64,000 nt of DNA from NCBI RefSeq assembly GCF_002811875.1, contig NZ_NPDZ01000011.1:62001-126000 (forward strand), in the 5' to 3' direction. The notes beneath the pieces were generated by a model. It made no database searches. It had not been told where the DNA came from and saw nothing but the letters and a program-made list of their open reading frames with translations. The DNA is from Leptospira perolatii. Its GTDB lineage: Bacteria; Spirochaetota; Leptospiria; Leptospirales; Leptospiraceae. Position numbers and translations under genes: made by a program. Positions 28,169 to 37,324 of this stretch are shown here, one piece after another (position 1 is the first letter of the stretch; each line of letters starts with the position of its first letter).

Positions 28169-28175
28169 ATTCGAT

Positions 28176-28952
28176 TCAGGTATAAAGGTATCTCTTTCTT
28201 AGAGAAGAAGTCCGAATTCCGTTTTTAGAATGCCAATCTCTAAGATACTGCTGGTATTCACGCTTGATCCAAAGGTCTGCTCGGGAAAAATCAGCGTATT
28301 CTCTTTCTCTTCTTTTAAAATCAAACCCGTGAATAATATGTTTTCCTTTGCTCCTCTTAACCGGAATTAAATAGTGTAGAATTTCATGATGTACTAAATG
28401 TTCCATAACGAAAAGCGGAACGGATTGGTTGTCCAGAACTGGACTGATCCGAATCGAGTTAGACTCTCTCTCAAAGGATCCTAATCTACGAAATCCATTT
28501 CGATTGGACCAACCGATTTGCAACTTGCTCAAGTCGAATTCTCTGAAATACTCAGTCGCAATTTTTGAAAATATTTCCTGCAAGTCAAAATAGGCTCCCG
28601 CTTGGTGGAGCTTTACCTTCCTGGTCCTTTGTCGCGCCAGGTTTTGGTCTAGGAAAGAGTGAATATTTTCTCTCCATTGTTCCTGCACTTTGAGCCCAAG
28701 AAGGCGGGAAAATAAAAGTCTCACCAAGGAATCCGAAACAGAATCATCGCAATTTTGGAAGGCAGTATGAAACTTTACTTCTAGGGTTCCCTTTGCAAAT
28801 CTGATCGAGCTATTTCCATTTTTATAAGGAAAGAATTTAATCTGAATTCTATGTAAGGATAAACGAAAGTTTTTCCTGGAACGTGGAGAGAGTTCCTTCC
28901 AAATTTCGATCAGTCGATTTTCCCACTGGAATCTAACATCTTTCTCGTCCAT
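28176..28952 (-). CDS. SprT-like zinc metalloprotease
   Basis: A 258-residue basic protein. The C-terminal third has the zinc-protease motif HEILH at residues 189-193 (within EHLVHHEILHYLIP), followed by HIIHGFDFKRREREY, where a further histidine could be the third ligand. This is the layout of SprT/Spartan-like and YgjP-type proteins. The first 170 residues are lysine/arginine-rich and unassigned. It starts five bases after a UvrD-type helicase stop. Spartan-type enzymes cleave proteins crosslinked to DNA, which would suit that neighbour; this is inferred, not shown. Confidence 0.7.
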   Translation of the reverse strand: MDEKDVRFQWENRLIEIWKELSPRSRKNFRLSLHRIQIKFFPYKNGNSSIRFAKGTLEVKFHTAFQNCDDSVSDSLVRLLFSRLLGLKVQEQWRENIHSFLDQNLARQRTRKVKLHQAGAYFDLQEIFSKIATEYFREFDLSKLQIGWSNRNGFRRLGSFERESNSIRISPVLDNQSVPLFVMEHLVHHEILHYLIPVKRSKGKHIIHGFDFKRREREYADFSRADLWIKREYQQYLRDWHSKNGIRTSSLRKRYLYT

Positions 28953-28957
28953 TTTTG

Positions 28958-30967
28958 TTAGGACCCAAAAAAATCTCGGATCCTTTTTCTGGTCCCAGAT
29001 TCTTCGGAACCGAAATTCGTTTGATTGGTCTCAAGCGAATTTGGAACACTCTGAGTGGACTTTGAGCTAGGATTTGCAAACTGTCGAATGAATACGTTTT
29101 CCGGATTGGAGATCTCTTCAATAAAGCGAGAAAGCCGGTTAAACTGCACTCCCAATCTGGAAGTAGAAGTCTGAGGATAAGTCAAGTTCAGATCTTTTTT
29201 GGCTCTAGTGATTCCGACATAAAAAAGTCTTCGTTCTTCTTCAATGTTTTTTTGGGATTTGCTAGAGGGAAATGAACCTTCGGTTACATTGAGTAAAAAA
29301 ACTGAGTCGAACTCTAAACCTTTTGCAGAATGAATCGTGGATAAAGTTAAAGGCTCCTCCGTCTCGCTGCTTGCTTCTAACTTGTCTAAGTTTTTGGCAG
29401 GACCATCTAGGCTTAATTCCACTAAAAACTCGTGTAAGGTGTCGAATCTTTTCGACAAAGAAAGAAAAGAATTCAAATCCTCTAATCTTTGCTTTGCATC
29501 GTCGAACTTCTTTTCTAATATCGGTCTGTAAAACTCGATATAGCCTTCGATGAGTTTGGTTGCTGCCAAATTATTATAGTTTTGTAAAATAGATAAATCC
29601 GCCAGTTGTTTTTGGGAAGAAAAGTTACTAGATTCCAAAACTTTACCTAGTCTTCCCTGAGCATGTTCTAATAATTGTAATAGATTCTTTGCCTTCGCAA
29701 TTCCAATGCCAGGGAGCAAAAGCAACACTCTTAACCATGATACCGAATCAAAAGGATTCTCATGGATACGCAAAAATGAGATAAGGTCTTTAGCATGCGC
29801 GCTTTCTACGAACTTCCGGCCACCGAATTTTTGGTAGGGAATATTTCTTCTAGTGAGTACCAACTCTAATTGCGTGGAATTCCAGCCGGAGCGAAACAGA
29901 ACTGCGATATCCTTCAAAGAAATCCCGTTTTCTCTCTTTTCCAAAATAAGATCTGCGATTCCTTCCGCTTCCTCCAACTCGTCGGAAAAGGCGAGTAGTG
30001 TAGGCTTTCCCAAATCAGAATTTTTGGTGTACAGATATTTTTCGTATTTTTCGGAGAAGTTTTCTAATACCGCATTCGCGAAATTTAATATCGAAGGAGT
30101 ACTACGGTAGTTTTGTTCCAAGTAAATGAGTTTTGTGCTGGGGAAAATCTTCGGAAAATCAAAAATTCCCTTCACACTGGCTCCTCTGAACGAATAGATA
30201 CTTTGGGCATCATCTCCCACGACGAAAATGTTTTCGTGTTCAGATGCAAGTAGGCAGGCTATATGGGCTTGAAGTTTGTTCGTATCTTGAAATTCATCGA
30301 TCATTATATATCGATAATATTCTGAAAGTTTTTTGCGCACACCTTCGTGTTGTACGAGTAGATCTCTAACATAGACTAATAGGTCATCGTAATCAAGTAA
30401 GGACCTGGATTTCTTATAAGTCTTGTATTCTTCCAAAATTTTTCGGACTTGCTCGCCCACCGAAAGAAATCTAGGATATTCCAGTTTCAGTAGATCTTCT
30501 AGGGAGGAGGAAGTGTTGATCAGAGTAGACTGCATTGAGACGAGCATCTCATTCGAAGGGAATCTGGATTTGAGGCTCGCGTATTCTCCTTCGGTACGAA
30601 TCAGCTGAAGAATATCCACAGAATCCGACTCATCCAGAATAGAAAACTGGGAGTGAATTCCTAGTAGAGGCCCGTATTTTCTGAGTATATGGCTGCAAAA
30701 AGAATGAAATGTTCCGCCATGTACTTGCGAACATCTTTGGTCCAAGAGCCTTGTCGCCCTTGAAAGCATTTCCCTAGAAGCTTTTCTGGTAAAGGTAAGT
30801 AATAAGATTTGTTCGGCGGGAATTTCAGAGTCCACTAGATGTGCCAATCTGTGGACCAGGGTATTTGTTTTTCCAGTGCCAGCCCCAGCGATTACAAGCA
30901 CAGGGCCGTGGATACTTGTTACGGCTTCTATTTGCTTAGAGTTTAGTTCTTTTGCGAGTTCTCGCAT
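28958..30967 (-). CDS. UvrD/Rep-family superfamily 1 DNA helicase
   Basis: A 669-residue ATP-dependent 3'-5' helicase. Walker A is GAGTGKT at residues 28-34, preceded by NSKQIEAVTS (Q motif). Motif II is DEFQDTN near residue 222, followed by VVGDDAQSIYSFRGA. Motifs V and VI appear as STIHSAKGLEFDSVF and RLFYVGITRAKKDL. It may serve in excision repair and fork restart like UvrD, Rep or PcrA; which one cannot be decided. It follows slyD by eight bases with no clear Shine-Dalgarno, so coupling is likely. Confidence 0.92.
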   Translation of the reverse strand: MRELAKELNSKQIEAVTSIHGPVLVIAGAGTGKTNTLVHRLAHLVDSEIPAEQILLLTFTRKASREMLSRATRLLDQRCSQVHGGTFHSFCSHILRKYGPLLGIHSQFSILDESDSVDILQLIRTEGEYASLKSRFPSNEMLVSMQSTLINTSSSLEDLLKLEYPRFLSVGEQVRKILEEYKTYKKSRSLLDYDDLLVYVRDLLVQHEGVRKKLSEYYRYIMIDEFQDTNKLQAHIACLLASEHENIFVVGDDAQSIYSFRGASVKGIFDFPKIFPSTKLIYLEQNYRSTPSILNFANAVLENFSEKYEKYLYTKNSDLGKPTLLAFSDELEEAEGIADLILEKRENGISLKDIAVLFRSGWNSTQLELVLTRRNIPYQKFGGRKFVESAHAKDLISFLRIHENPFDSVSWLRVLLLLPGIGIAKAKNLLQLLEHAQGRLGKVLESSNFSSQKQLADLSILQNYNNLAATKLIEGYIEFYRPILEKKFDDAKQRLEDLNSFLSLSKRFDTLHEFLVELSLDGPAKNLDKLEASSETEEPLTLSTIHSAKGLEFDSVFLLNVTEGSFPSSKSQKNIEEERRLFYVGITRAKKDLNLTYPQTSTSRLGVQFNRLSRFIEEISNPENVFIRQFANPSSKSTQSVPNSLETNQTNFGSEESGTRKRIRDFFGS

Positions 30968-30975
30968 AGAAAGGA

Positions 30976-31449
30976 TTAATGGTGATGGTGGTGGCCTCCT
31001 TCACCGTGCACATGTCCGTGCGAAACTTCCTCGTCCGTTGCTTCCCTTGTAGTAATAATCTGAACATCAAACACTAGATCTACTCCGGCTAAAGGATGAT
31101 TTCCGTCGACCATGATAGTTTCTGCTTTGATTTCCGTAATCGTATAGATGGTCTCAGGTTCGTCCGTCTGGAACATCATTCCTACTTGCAATTCTTCATC
31201 TTGAGGGAACTGGCTTTTAGGTACATCGAAGACTAAATCTGGATTTCGTACTCCGTAAGCCTTATCTGCAGATACAGGAATGATTTTCTTGTCTCCGTCT
31301 TTCAGATTCTTGATTTCGTCCTCAAGTCCTGAAATAATTTGTCCGCCACCTTCCAAATAGGAAAGCGGGTGGCTTCCTTCCGATGAATCGATAAGATTTC
31401 CATCTTTGTCTTTAAGCGTATAATGAAAAGTGACGACTCTAGGTTTCAT
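30976..31449 (-). CDS. slyD: FKBP-type peptidyl-prolyl isomerase, SlyD-like
   Basis: A 157-residue FKBP fold protein: VTFHYTLKDKDGNLIDSS, GLEDEIKNLKDGDKK, KAYGVRNPD, and the insert-in-flap domain VGMMFQTDEPETIYTIT. HPLAGVDLVFDVQI ends the fold. The tail is histidine-rich (HGHVHGEGGHHHHH), as in SlyD proteins that bind nickel or other metals and act as chaperones. It is the first gene of a probable six-gene operon running down to YceI. A good promoter lies 65-92 bases upstream. Confidence 0.93.
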   Translation of the reverse strand: MKPRVVTFHYTLKDKDGNLIDSSEGSHPLSYLEGGGQIISGLEDEIKNLKDGDKKIIPVSADKAYGVRNPDLVFDVPKSQFPQDEELQVGMMFQTDEPETIYTITEIKAETIMVDGNHPLAGVDLVFDVQIITTREATDEEVSHGHVHGEGGHHHHH

Positions 31450-31513
31450 GAAAGATTTGGCTCCAAGTTTGGGATTTCCGGTGGTGGAAGGCTTCAGGAC
31501 CGCCGTAAGAGTT

Positions 31514-31541
31514 ACTATATATTTTTAGGGTAAGGGGACAA
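31514..31541 (-). promoter_or_regulatory. probable promoter of the slyD operon
   Basis: On the minus strand, -35 TTGTCC (31541-31536) and -10 TATAGT (31519-31514) are separated by 16 bases. The predicted start of transcription is about 60 bases before the slyD ATG. Confidence 0.4.
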
Positions 31542-31560
31542 TCAGATTTTTAGAAGCCTG

Positions 31561-31896
31561 CTAAAAGTCATACGAAATTTCCACTCCGAAATTTTCTACT
31601 TCCTTAATGAATAGCTCGATTCGATTCGCGAGAAAGAACCACGAATCCTTGTGAATAATATCGCTCAGAAAGTGAAGGAAACGATTTGTATGACGCGCAG
31701 AGAAATTCGGATCACCGGTATAATTGAGTAAAATAGAATAGCAGACGCATCGAATTGCTCTTTCTTGAGCAGGCATTTCGGTCATTTGGGGAAGGTTCGG
31801 TTCTTCAATTACAAGTCTGTCCTTGGAACTTCCCTCCGTTACATAAAGATTGAAATCCACAGAATTTGGGACTCTCTCTGCTGAGTAAACTTTCAT
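31561..31896 (-). CDS. small cytoplasmic protein, unknown
   Basis: A 111-residue protein with no signal peptide or membrane segment and no motif I recognise. It has an acidic N-terminal half, a central CVCYSILLNY and a helical C-terminal half. An ATG start follows AGAGGATAAACG. It is upstream of slyD with a 111-base gap and is the only gene between slyD and the 316-base gap before fadH, where a promoter and a hairpin can be read. Confidence 0.6.
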   Translation of the reverse strand: MKVYSAERVPNSVDFNLYVTEGSSKDRLVIEEPNLPQMTEMPAQERAIRCVCYSILLNYTGDPNFSARHTNRFLHFLSDIIHKDSWFFLANRIELFIKEVENFGVEISYDF

Positions 31897-32212
31897 CGTT
31901 TATCCTCTGTTCTCCATCGCTCCAATTGGATCAATCGACCCCAGACAGGAAGAGGGGCCTCCTTCCATCTAGCTCCATCCTTCCCAAAAGTCAATGGGAA
32001 AGACTGAATTTGTCATAGTAAAGACACAGTTTCCCGGAACGGATTTTCGTTCGAAGCAAATCTTTATCGGCAGGATAGAAGTATTGATCCGATCGTTTTT
32101 TACGTCGATTGCATAACGGTCAAATGAAAAATGTAACGTTCGTTAGACTGTATACTTTAGAGTACTTTAAAGACATACGCTCTAAAGTTCGCAAAGTCTC
32201 GCTTCGAGAGTT
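31897..32212. other. 316-base gap with promoter and inverted repeats
   Basis: No gene is seen. The gap holds a minus-strand promoter candidate (31966-31994) and a 6-bp hairpin whose loop contains the -35 (31981-32000). It also has a perfect TAACG-TT-CGTTA repeat (32134-32145) and a 9-bp inverted repeat ACTTTAGAG/CTCTAAAGT (32154-32162 and 32180-32188), close to the fadH stop and possibly part of its 3' end. Confidence 0.5.
31966..31994 (-). promoter_or_regulatory. candidate promoter of the 31561-31896 gene
   Basis: Minus strand -35 TTGACT (31994-31989) and -10 TAGATG (31971-31966) are separated by 17 bases. The -35 lies in the loop of a TTCCCA/TGGGAA inverted repeat at 31981-32000. Confidence 0.35.
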
Positions 32213-34237
32213 CTAGTTTCCTTCGGTTCCGATTTGAATTGCGGCTAAATATCCTTCTAGCATTGCTCTTTTGGCATCTATGCCGCTTGAATCTTTCGCG
32301 CCGCCTATCAAAAAGGAGAGAATTTCCGGTTTTTCCTTTTTAAACGATTCGAATAAGCTTGCATCGCTCAATTGGCCGGCGCATAAAATCACGCTGTCGC
32401 ACGGAATTGTTTTTTCGCCTTCCTTTTTGGATTCGATCACGAGTCCTTGCTTGTTTACTTCTTTATAATTTAGAGAAGAAAGAAATTCTACTCCTTTGGA
32501 TTGCAGCTCTTGTAATAACGCCCAAGAAGTAGTCTGTCCGAGTCCGGCTCCCACTTTTCCATTTCTACGTAAAATGGATACTTTCCTGTTTCCTGCTTCT
32601 GGATGAATTCCTACATTTGTATAAGAATCTACGTTGTACCTATGAAAGTAGGACTGTATATCCGGATCCTGTTCTTCGGTAAGTTTGTGAGCTACGTCGA
32701 CTCCGATTCCGCCACCTCCGATGATCGCAACTGATTTTCCTGCTTGGAACTTGCCGTTCAAGAAGTCTACATAGTTTGCATGCGGAATATTTTCTAGTCC
32801 AGGCAGGTTTAACTCTCTTGGTTTGACTCCGGTGGCAAAAATCACAGCATCCGGTTTTAGAGAATCGAGTAATTCCAAATTCGCTTTTGTATTCAATCGA
32901 ATATCTACATTCAATTTTGGTAATTCGTTTTTGAAGTAACGGACAGTCTCATAGAATTCGAACTTGCCCGGAATCTTTGCGGCAAGATTCAGTTGGCCTC
33001 CTAAAGTATCCGTGGCCTCTAACAGAATCACTTCGTGCCCTCTTAATGCAGAGACTCTGGCGGACTCCAATCCTCCCGGACCGGAGCCTATGACAACGAC
33101 TCTCTTTTTCTGAGCTAAAGGAAGGTGGTTCCATTCGAGTTCTCGATTTGCGGAAGGGTTTACGAGACAAGAAACCATTTCTTCTTTGAATGTGTGGTCG
33201 AGGCAGGCTTGGTTGCAGGCAACACATGTATTGATTCTTTCAGTTTCGTTCACACGGATTTTGTTCACGATATCCGAGTCTGCGAGGAAAGGTCTTGCCA
33301 TACTCACGATATCCGCTTCCCCAGAGGAAAGTACTTCTACGATCGTTTCTGGCATGTTGATACGATTGGAAGCGATGATAGGAATTCCAGGCACTGCCGC
33401 TTTTACCTTACTTGCAATTTTTGCCCAAGCTCCCCTAGGGACTAGTTGTGAAATGGTTGGAATCCTAGATTCATGCCAACCGATTCCGATATTGAGTGCG
33501 TCTGCTCCTGCTTCCTTTAATTCTTTCGCCAGAGAAACAACTTCTTCGAAGGTGGGATTTCCCGGAATTAAGTCGATTCCAGACATACGAACGATCACCG
33601 GGTAACCTGGACCTACTTGTTTGCGGATCTCCTTCATCGTTTCGATCGCAAATCTGCGTCGATTCTCTGGAGTTCCTCCAAATTCATCTGTCCGCTTATT
33701 TGTGACTGCGGAAAAGAATTGGTTCACCAGATATCCTTCCGAGGCCATTACTTCTACAGCTCTGAATCCGATTTGCTTTGCTTTTGCGGCAGAGGTACCG
33801 AAGTCTCGGATTGTCTGCCAAGCTTCTTCGTTGGAAAGTTCTTTAGGAATAAATCGATTGATAGGTGCGCGGATCGCAGAAGGTGCAACCAACTCTCTCA
33901 AGTATGCGTATCTTCCTGCATGAAATAGTTGTGCACAGAGGATTCCTTTCGGTTTGAGTGCTTGCGCGACTAACTCTAACTCTTTACAGTCTTCTTCCTT
34001 TTGGAAATCAAAGAAAATATTGGATCCTTTTGCGGCAGAGTTGACCGCGATCCCTCCGGTGGTGATTAAACAAGCTCCTCCATCGAATCTTTTTCCATAG
34101 AAAGCGATCATTCTATCCGCAGTTTCGGGGAGTCCTTCCAAACCGAGGTGCATGGAACCCATGATAATTCTATGCGGCAGAGTTTCGTTACCGATCTGAA
34201 TAGGCTGAAAAATACTAGAGTTGTTTAGGGTAGACAT
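32213..34237 (-). CDS. fadH: 2,4-dienoyl-CoA reductase / NADH:flavin oxidoreductase
   Basis: A 674-residue Old-Yellow-Enzyme-type protein with an N-terminal TIM barrel (FMN) and a C-terminal FAD/NAD domain. The barrel begins IFQPIQIGNETLPHRI. Around residue 337 is the 4Fe-4S cysteine set CVACNQACLDHTF with a further Cys in SCLVNPSANRE. The Rossmann segment VVVIGSGPGGLESARV begins the FAD domain, and VAIIGGGGIGVDVAHKL is a second nucleotide site. FadH reduces dienoyl-CoA during unsaturated fatty acid oxidation, but related trimethylamine dehydrogenases look similar. ATG 34237 is preferred because it follows GGAG and begins at the domain; an ATG at 34357 adds 40 unrelated residues. Confidence 0.87.
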   Translation of the reverse strand: MSTLNNSSIFQPIQIGNETLPHRIIMGSMHLGLEGLPETADRMIAFYGKRFDGGACLITTGGIAVNSAAKGSNIFFDFQKEEDCKELELVAQALKPKGILCAQLFHAGRYAYLRELVAPSAIRAPINRFIPKELSNEEAWQTIRDFGTSAAKAKQIGFRAVEVMASEGYLVNQFFSAVTNKRTDEFGGTPENRRRFAIETMKEIRKQVGPGYPVIVRMSGIDLIPGNPTFEEVVSLAKELKEAGADALNIGIGWHESRIPTISQLVPRGAWAKIASKVKAAVPGIPIIASNRINMPETIVEVLSSGEADIVSMARPFLADSDIVNKIRVNETERINTCVACNQACLDHTFKEEMVSCLVNPSANRELEWNHLPLAQKKRVVVIGSGPGGLESARVSALRGHEVILLEATDTLGGQLNLAAKIPGKFEFYETVRYFKNELPKLNVDIRLNTKANLELLDSLKPDAVIFATGVKPRELNLPGLENIPHANYVDFLNGKFQAGKSVAIIGGGGIGVDVAHKLTEEQDPDIQSYFHRYNVDSYTNVGIHPEAGNRKVSILRRNGKVGAGLGQTTSWALLQELQSKGVEFLSSLNYKEVNKQGLVIESKKEGEKTIPCDSVILCAGQLSDASLFESFKKEKPEILSFLIGGAKDSSGIDAKRAMLEGYLAAIQIGTEGN

Positions 34238-34463
34238 AAGTGGATTTCTCCGAGGTGCAAGTAGAACGAGTGTACTACTTTTTAGACATTTTCCCATTTT
34301 CAAAAGCGGGCTTTTTCCGTAATCAAAAATCCTAGCTTTAATTTTGCCTAACGGCATTCGGTTTTCGGAAAATTAAGGCTCTAAATTGCGTCCATTCTCG
34401 CGTATCGTAAACTTTTTAAAGTGGGATTCGGAAATCGCAACCCTCGCCCCACGCTGATACATC

Positions 34464-35981
34464 CTAGCTCAAAGAAAATCGGTTAAGGGCGGAAATATAA
34501 GCGCGGGAGCAGGCTTCTATGATGTCGGTAGAGCTTCCTTTTCCTACGACTCTTTCTCCATTTCTTTCCAAAGTAACGGAAGCTTCGGCCAAAGCATCTT
34601 GGCCTTCGGTGACTGGAGAAATGACTAGTCTAGAAAGTTGCGCGTCGGAGCCGATTGCCTTTTGGATGGACTTGAAGATAGCATCCACCGGTCCGTCTCC
34701 TGTCGCAGATTCTTCCTTGGATTGTCCGAGCACAGAAATTCGAATGCTCGCAGTTGGAGTGCTTTTGGTTCCGGTAGTTACATGAAAACTTTCTAATAAG
34801 TATCGATCATCCAAGGATTTTCTAGATTCATCCGCAAATAGTGCGCGTATGTCCTCGTCGAAGACTTCTTTTTTTCTATCCGCGATTTCTAAGAATCTCT
34901 GGTAGGCAGATTCTAATTCTTCTGGTTGCGGATCGAATCCGAGCCTCACGATCCTGTCTTTGAATCCGGCCCTTCCGCTATGTCTTCCGAGTACCATTCG
35001 ATTGGAAAGTACTCCGACTGTTTCAGGCTTCATGATTTCGTAGGTTTCCCTGTTTTTGATGACCCCATCCTGGTGGATTCCGGACTCGTGAGCAAAAGCG
35101 TTCGCTCCTACAATCGCCTTGTTCGGTTGGACCACCATTCCGGTAATCGTTTTTACTAAGTAGGAAGCTTTTGCGATTTCTTCCGTTTTAATTTTGGTTT
35201 GGATTCCGAAAGTGTCCTTTCTGGTTTTCAGAGCCATGACTACTTCTTCCATGGCGGTGTTTCCGGCTCTCTCGCCGATTCCGTTTACGGTGCATTCTAC
35301 TTGTCTCGCTCCGTTTCGGATGGCGGCAAGACTGTTCGCAGTGGCGAGTCCGAGGTCGTTGTGACAATGCGCGGAGAAGATAGCCCTGTCGGAACTTCGA
35401 ACATTTTGGATCAGAAATTTGAAAAGTTCCCCGTACTCGTAAGGAGTTGTGTATCCTACAGTATCCGGAATATTAATCGTGGTCGCGCCTGCTTCGATCA
35501 CGGCTTCACAAAGCTCACGTAGAAAGGATTGCTCGGAGCGAGTCGCATCTTCCGGAGAAAATTCCACATCTTCTACAAAATCTCTGCAGATCTTTACTGC
35601 TTCTACAGCCATTTTTAGTACTTCTGCAGGCTCCTTTCCTAATTTGAATTTCATATGGATCGGAGAAGAAGCTATAAATGTATGAATTCTTTTGTGTTTG
35701 GCGGGTCGGATCGCGTTTGCTGCAGATTCGATGTCTCCTCTGGTAGCACGGGCCAGAGCAGTAATGATGGGACCTTCTACTTCCGTAGCGATTCTTTGGA
35801 CAGCCTTGAATTGCACTGGAGAAGACACCGGAAAGCCTGCTTCAATCACATCTACATTCATCTGGGCCAAGTGAAGCGCGATTTCTATCTTTTCGTTTTC
35901 GCTCATGGCCGCCCCAGGACATTGCTCTCCGTCTCTCAGGGTAGTATCAAAAATTCGAACGTAATCCAATGCAGACTTCAT
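34464..35981 (-). CDS. leuA: 2-isopropylmalate synthase
   Basis: LeuA condenses acetyl-CoA with 2-oxoisovalerate, the first step of leucine synthesis. The 505-residue protein has the signature FDTTLRDGEQCPGAAM, the metal-binding SAHCHNDLGLATA with NGIGERAGNTAMEEV, and a C-terminal regulatory domain for leucine feedback. The signature is the isopropylmalate type rather than citramalate synthase. The start is ATG 35981, seven bases after TTAGG; the longer ATG at 36020 gives an unrelated N-terminus. It faces away from the VOC-like gene at 36082. Confidence 0.94.
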   Translation of the reverse strand: MKSALDYVRIFDTTLRDGEQCPGAAMSENEKIEIALHLAQMNVDVIEAGFPVSSPVQFKAVQRIATEVEGPIITALARATRGDIESAANAIRPAKHKRIHTFIASSPIHMKFKLGKEPAEVLKMAVEAVKICRDFVEDVEFSPEDATRSEQSFLRELCEAVIEAGATTINIPDTVGYTTPYEYGELFKFLIQNVRSSDRAIFSAHCHNDLGLATANSLAAIRNGARQVECTVNGIGERAGNTAMEEVVMALKTRKDTFGIQTKIKTEEIAKASYLVKTITGMVVQPNKAIVGANAFAHESGIHQDGVIKNRETYEIMKPETVGVLSNRMVLGRHSGRAGFKDRIVRLGFDPQPEELESAYQRFLEIADRKKEVFDEDIRALFADESRKSLDDRYLLESFHVTTGTKSTPTASIRISVLGQSKEESATGDGPVDAIFKSIQKAIGSDAQLSRLVISPVTEGQDALAEASVTLERNGERVVGKGSSTDIIEACSRAYISALNRFSLS

Positions 35982-36081
35982 TTTGCTACCTAATCTTTTC
36001 TTTCCAAATTTCTTGCACAAATTGCAAAGTAAACTGAATAATATTCCTGATTCATCCAGAATCAGTTCCTTGGAAAATTAT

Positions 36082-36429
36082 ATGCTAGATGCACCCGAAT
36101 TCTACGCATTTTCGTTTCGAGCAAACGATTGCAATATAGCCTCCCAACTATATTCCCAAATCTTTGATGGCACCATCATCCAATCGTCAGTTCCGCACTC
36201 AGAACTACTGTTACAAAATCAGATTAGAATCATATTCAGTAAGGAAAGTGAGAATTGCCCGGTGCAACCCGGAACCCTGGTTTTCAGACTAGATTCTACC
36301 CGTTGGCCCAAATGGACCGAACTTCTAGTTTCCAACGGATTTGTGTTAGAGGCCACGCTAGAAAGGTATATTTCCTTTCTTGATCCCTGGAAGAACAGAA
36401 TTTGGCTCTTCGATTCCGGGGAAGGTTAG
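36082..36429 (+). CDS. small glyoxalase/VOC-like protein
   Basis: A 115-residue protein. APEFYAFSFRAND, then IASQLYSQIFDG, then IRIIFSKE and LVFRLDSTRW and a final ISFLDPWKNRIWLFDSGEG read like the beta-alpha-beta-beta-beta pattern of vicinal oxygen chelate folds, where the ending F.DPdGn..... is typical. Clear metal ligands are not evident, so it may be a non-catalytic member. Start 36082 is chosen since the alternative at 35983 would begin two bases from the divergent leuA start, leaving no space for either promoter. Confidence 0.5.
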   Translation: MLDAPEFYAFSFRANDCNIASQLYSQIFDGTIIQSSVPHSELLLQNQIRIIFSKESENCPVQPGTLVFRLDSTRWPKWTELLVSNGFVLEATLERYISFLDPWKNRIWLFDSGEG

Positions 36430-36472
36430 TTGCGAAAGTCAAATTTCTCATTCGTGGAGGAATACGGAGTCT

Positions 36473-37174
36473 CTAACCGGGGAAGGGTTGCTGGTACTCT
36501 TTTCCTTCCTTGAGAGCCCTTTCGGAAAGCTTTTTTGCGTCTTCTCCCAGGTATCTTTCTATCAATGAATGTGCAAGGTAGATGACCGGAGTGATCGCGA
36601 TTGCGATTCCGAGTTTATAGAGAAAGTTCGTGGACGAAATCTTATTCAGAGTCTCGAATTCATACTGCCCGAAGTAGGCGATAAAGATCACGACATAAGA
36701 ATCCAAAAGTTGAGAGATAATCGTGGATCCAGTTGCCCTGAGCCAAATGAATCTGTTTTTCGTTCTCATTCGGAGAAAGTGAAATACCTGAATATCCAAA
36801 AGTTGTCCGAGCAAGTAGGCAACCACAGATCCTGCGATGACTCGCCCCGAATTGGCAAAAACTGTCTGAAATGAATGGTCATCTACCGGAGAATTCGATA
36901 CAGCCGGGATTCCTAGGTCCAGTTGGATGAGAAAGTAGGCAAATACGATCATTCCCATGCCTACAATGGTGAGATAACGCACTCCTCTTCGTCCATAATA
37001 CTCATTGAGCAAGTCTGTGACGATAAATGTGACCGGAAAGGGAATCACACCTATGGTCATCGTAAATCCGAAGGATTGTATCCATTTTGAGCCGGTCAGC
37101 TCGGCCAGGATCAAGAAAGTAAGGAAGAGTGCGCTCAGTACAAAATATAGTTTGAAAGGGCGATGGAATTCCAT
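36473..37174 (-). CDS. queuosine precursor transporter (YhhQ/VUT family)
   Basis: A 233-residue polytopic inner-membrane protein with about six membrane segments. The family signature is seen in GFTMTIGVIPFPVTFIVTDL, NEYYGRRGVRYLTIVG and VIAGSVVAYLLGQLLDIQVF, followed by RATGSTIISQLLDSYVVIF. YhhQ imports 7-cyano- or 7-aminomethyl-7-deazaguanine for tRNA queuosine. ATG 37174 begins where the family normally starts, although its ribosome binding site is weak; an ATG at 37273 would add 33 poorly plausible residues. Confidence 0.88.
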   Translation of the reverse strand: MEFHRPFKLYFVLSALFLTFLILAELTGSKWIQSFGFTMTIGVIPFPVTFIVTDLLNEYYGRRGVRYLTIVGMGMIVFAYFLIQLDLGIPAVSNSPVDDHSFQTVFANSGRVIAGSVVAYLLGQLLDIQVFHFLRMRTKNRFIWLRATGSTIISQLLDSYVVIFIAYFGQYEFETLNKISSTNFLYKLGIAIAITPVIYLAHSLIERYLGEDAKKLSERALKEGKEYQQPFPG

Positions 37175-37324
37175 CGCGGAAGAATATGTCTTAAAGATAT
37201 GGGTGTCAATCAAAGAAAGCAGGTTTTCAACAAAGGTTTGACATCGGGGACGGATACGAATCCCTGGAAGCAAGTCGGAGCTTTATTTTTTCTCTCCGCG
37301 ATTCGATATATAAATAGAGCTCCA

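Noticed and set aside
34338..34376. TTAATTTT/AAAATTAA inverted repeat upstream of fadH.
   Set aside because: Long loop and pure A/T arms; likely chance.
35983..36081. Extended start for the VOC-like gene (ATG at 35983).
   Set aside because: It would start two bases from the divergent leuA ATG, and the added residues do not belong to the fold.
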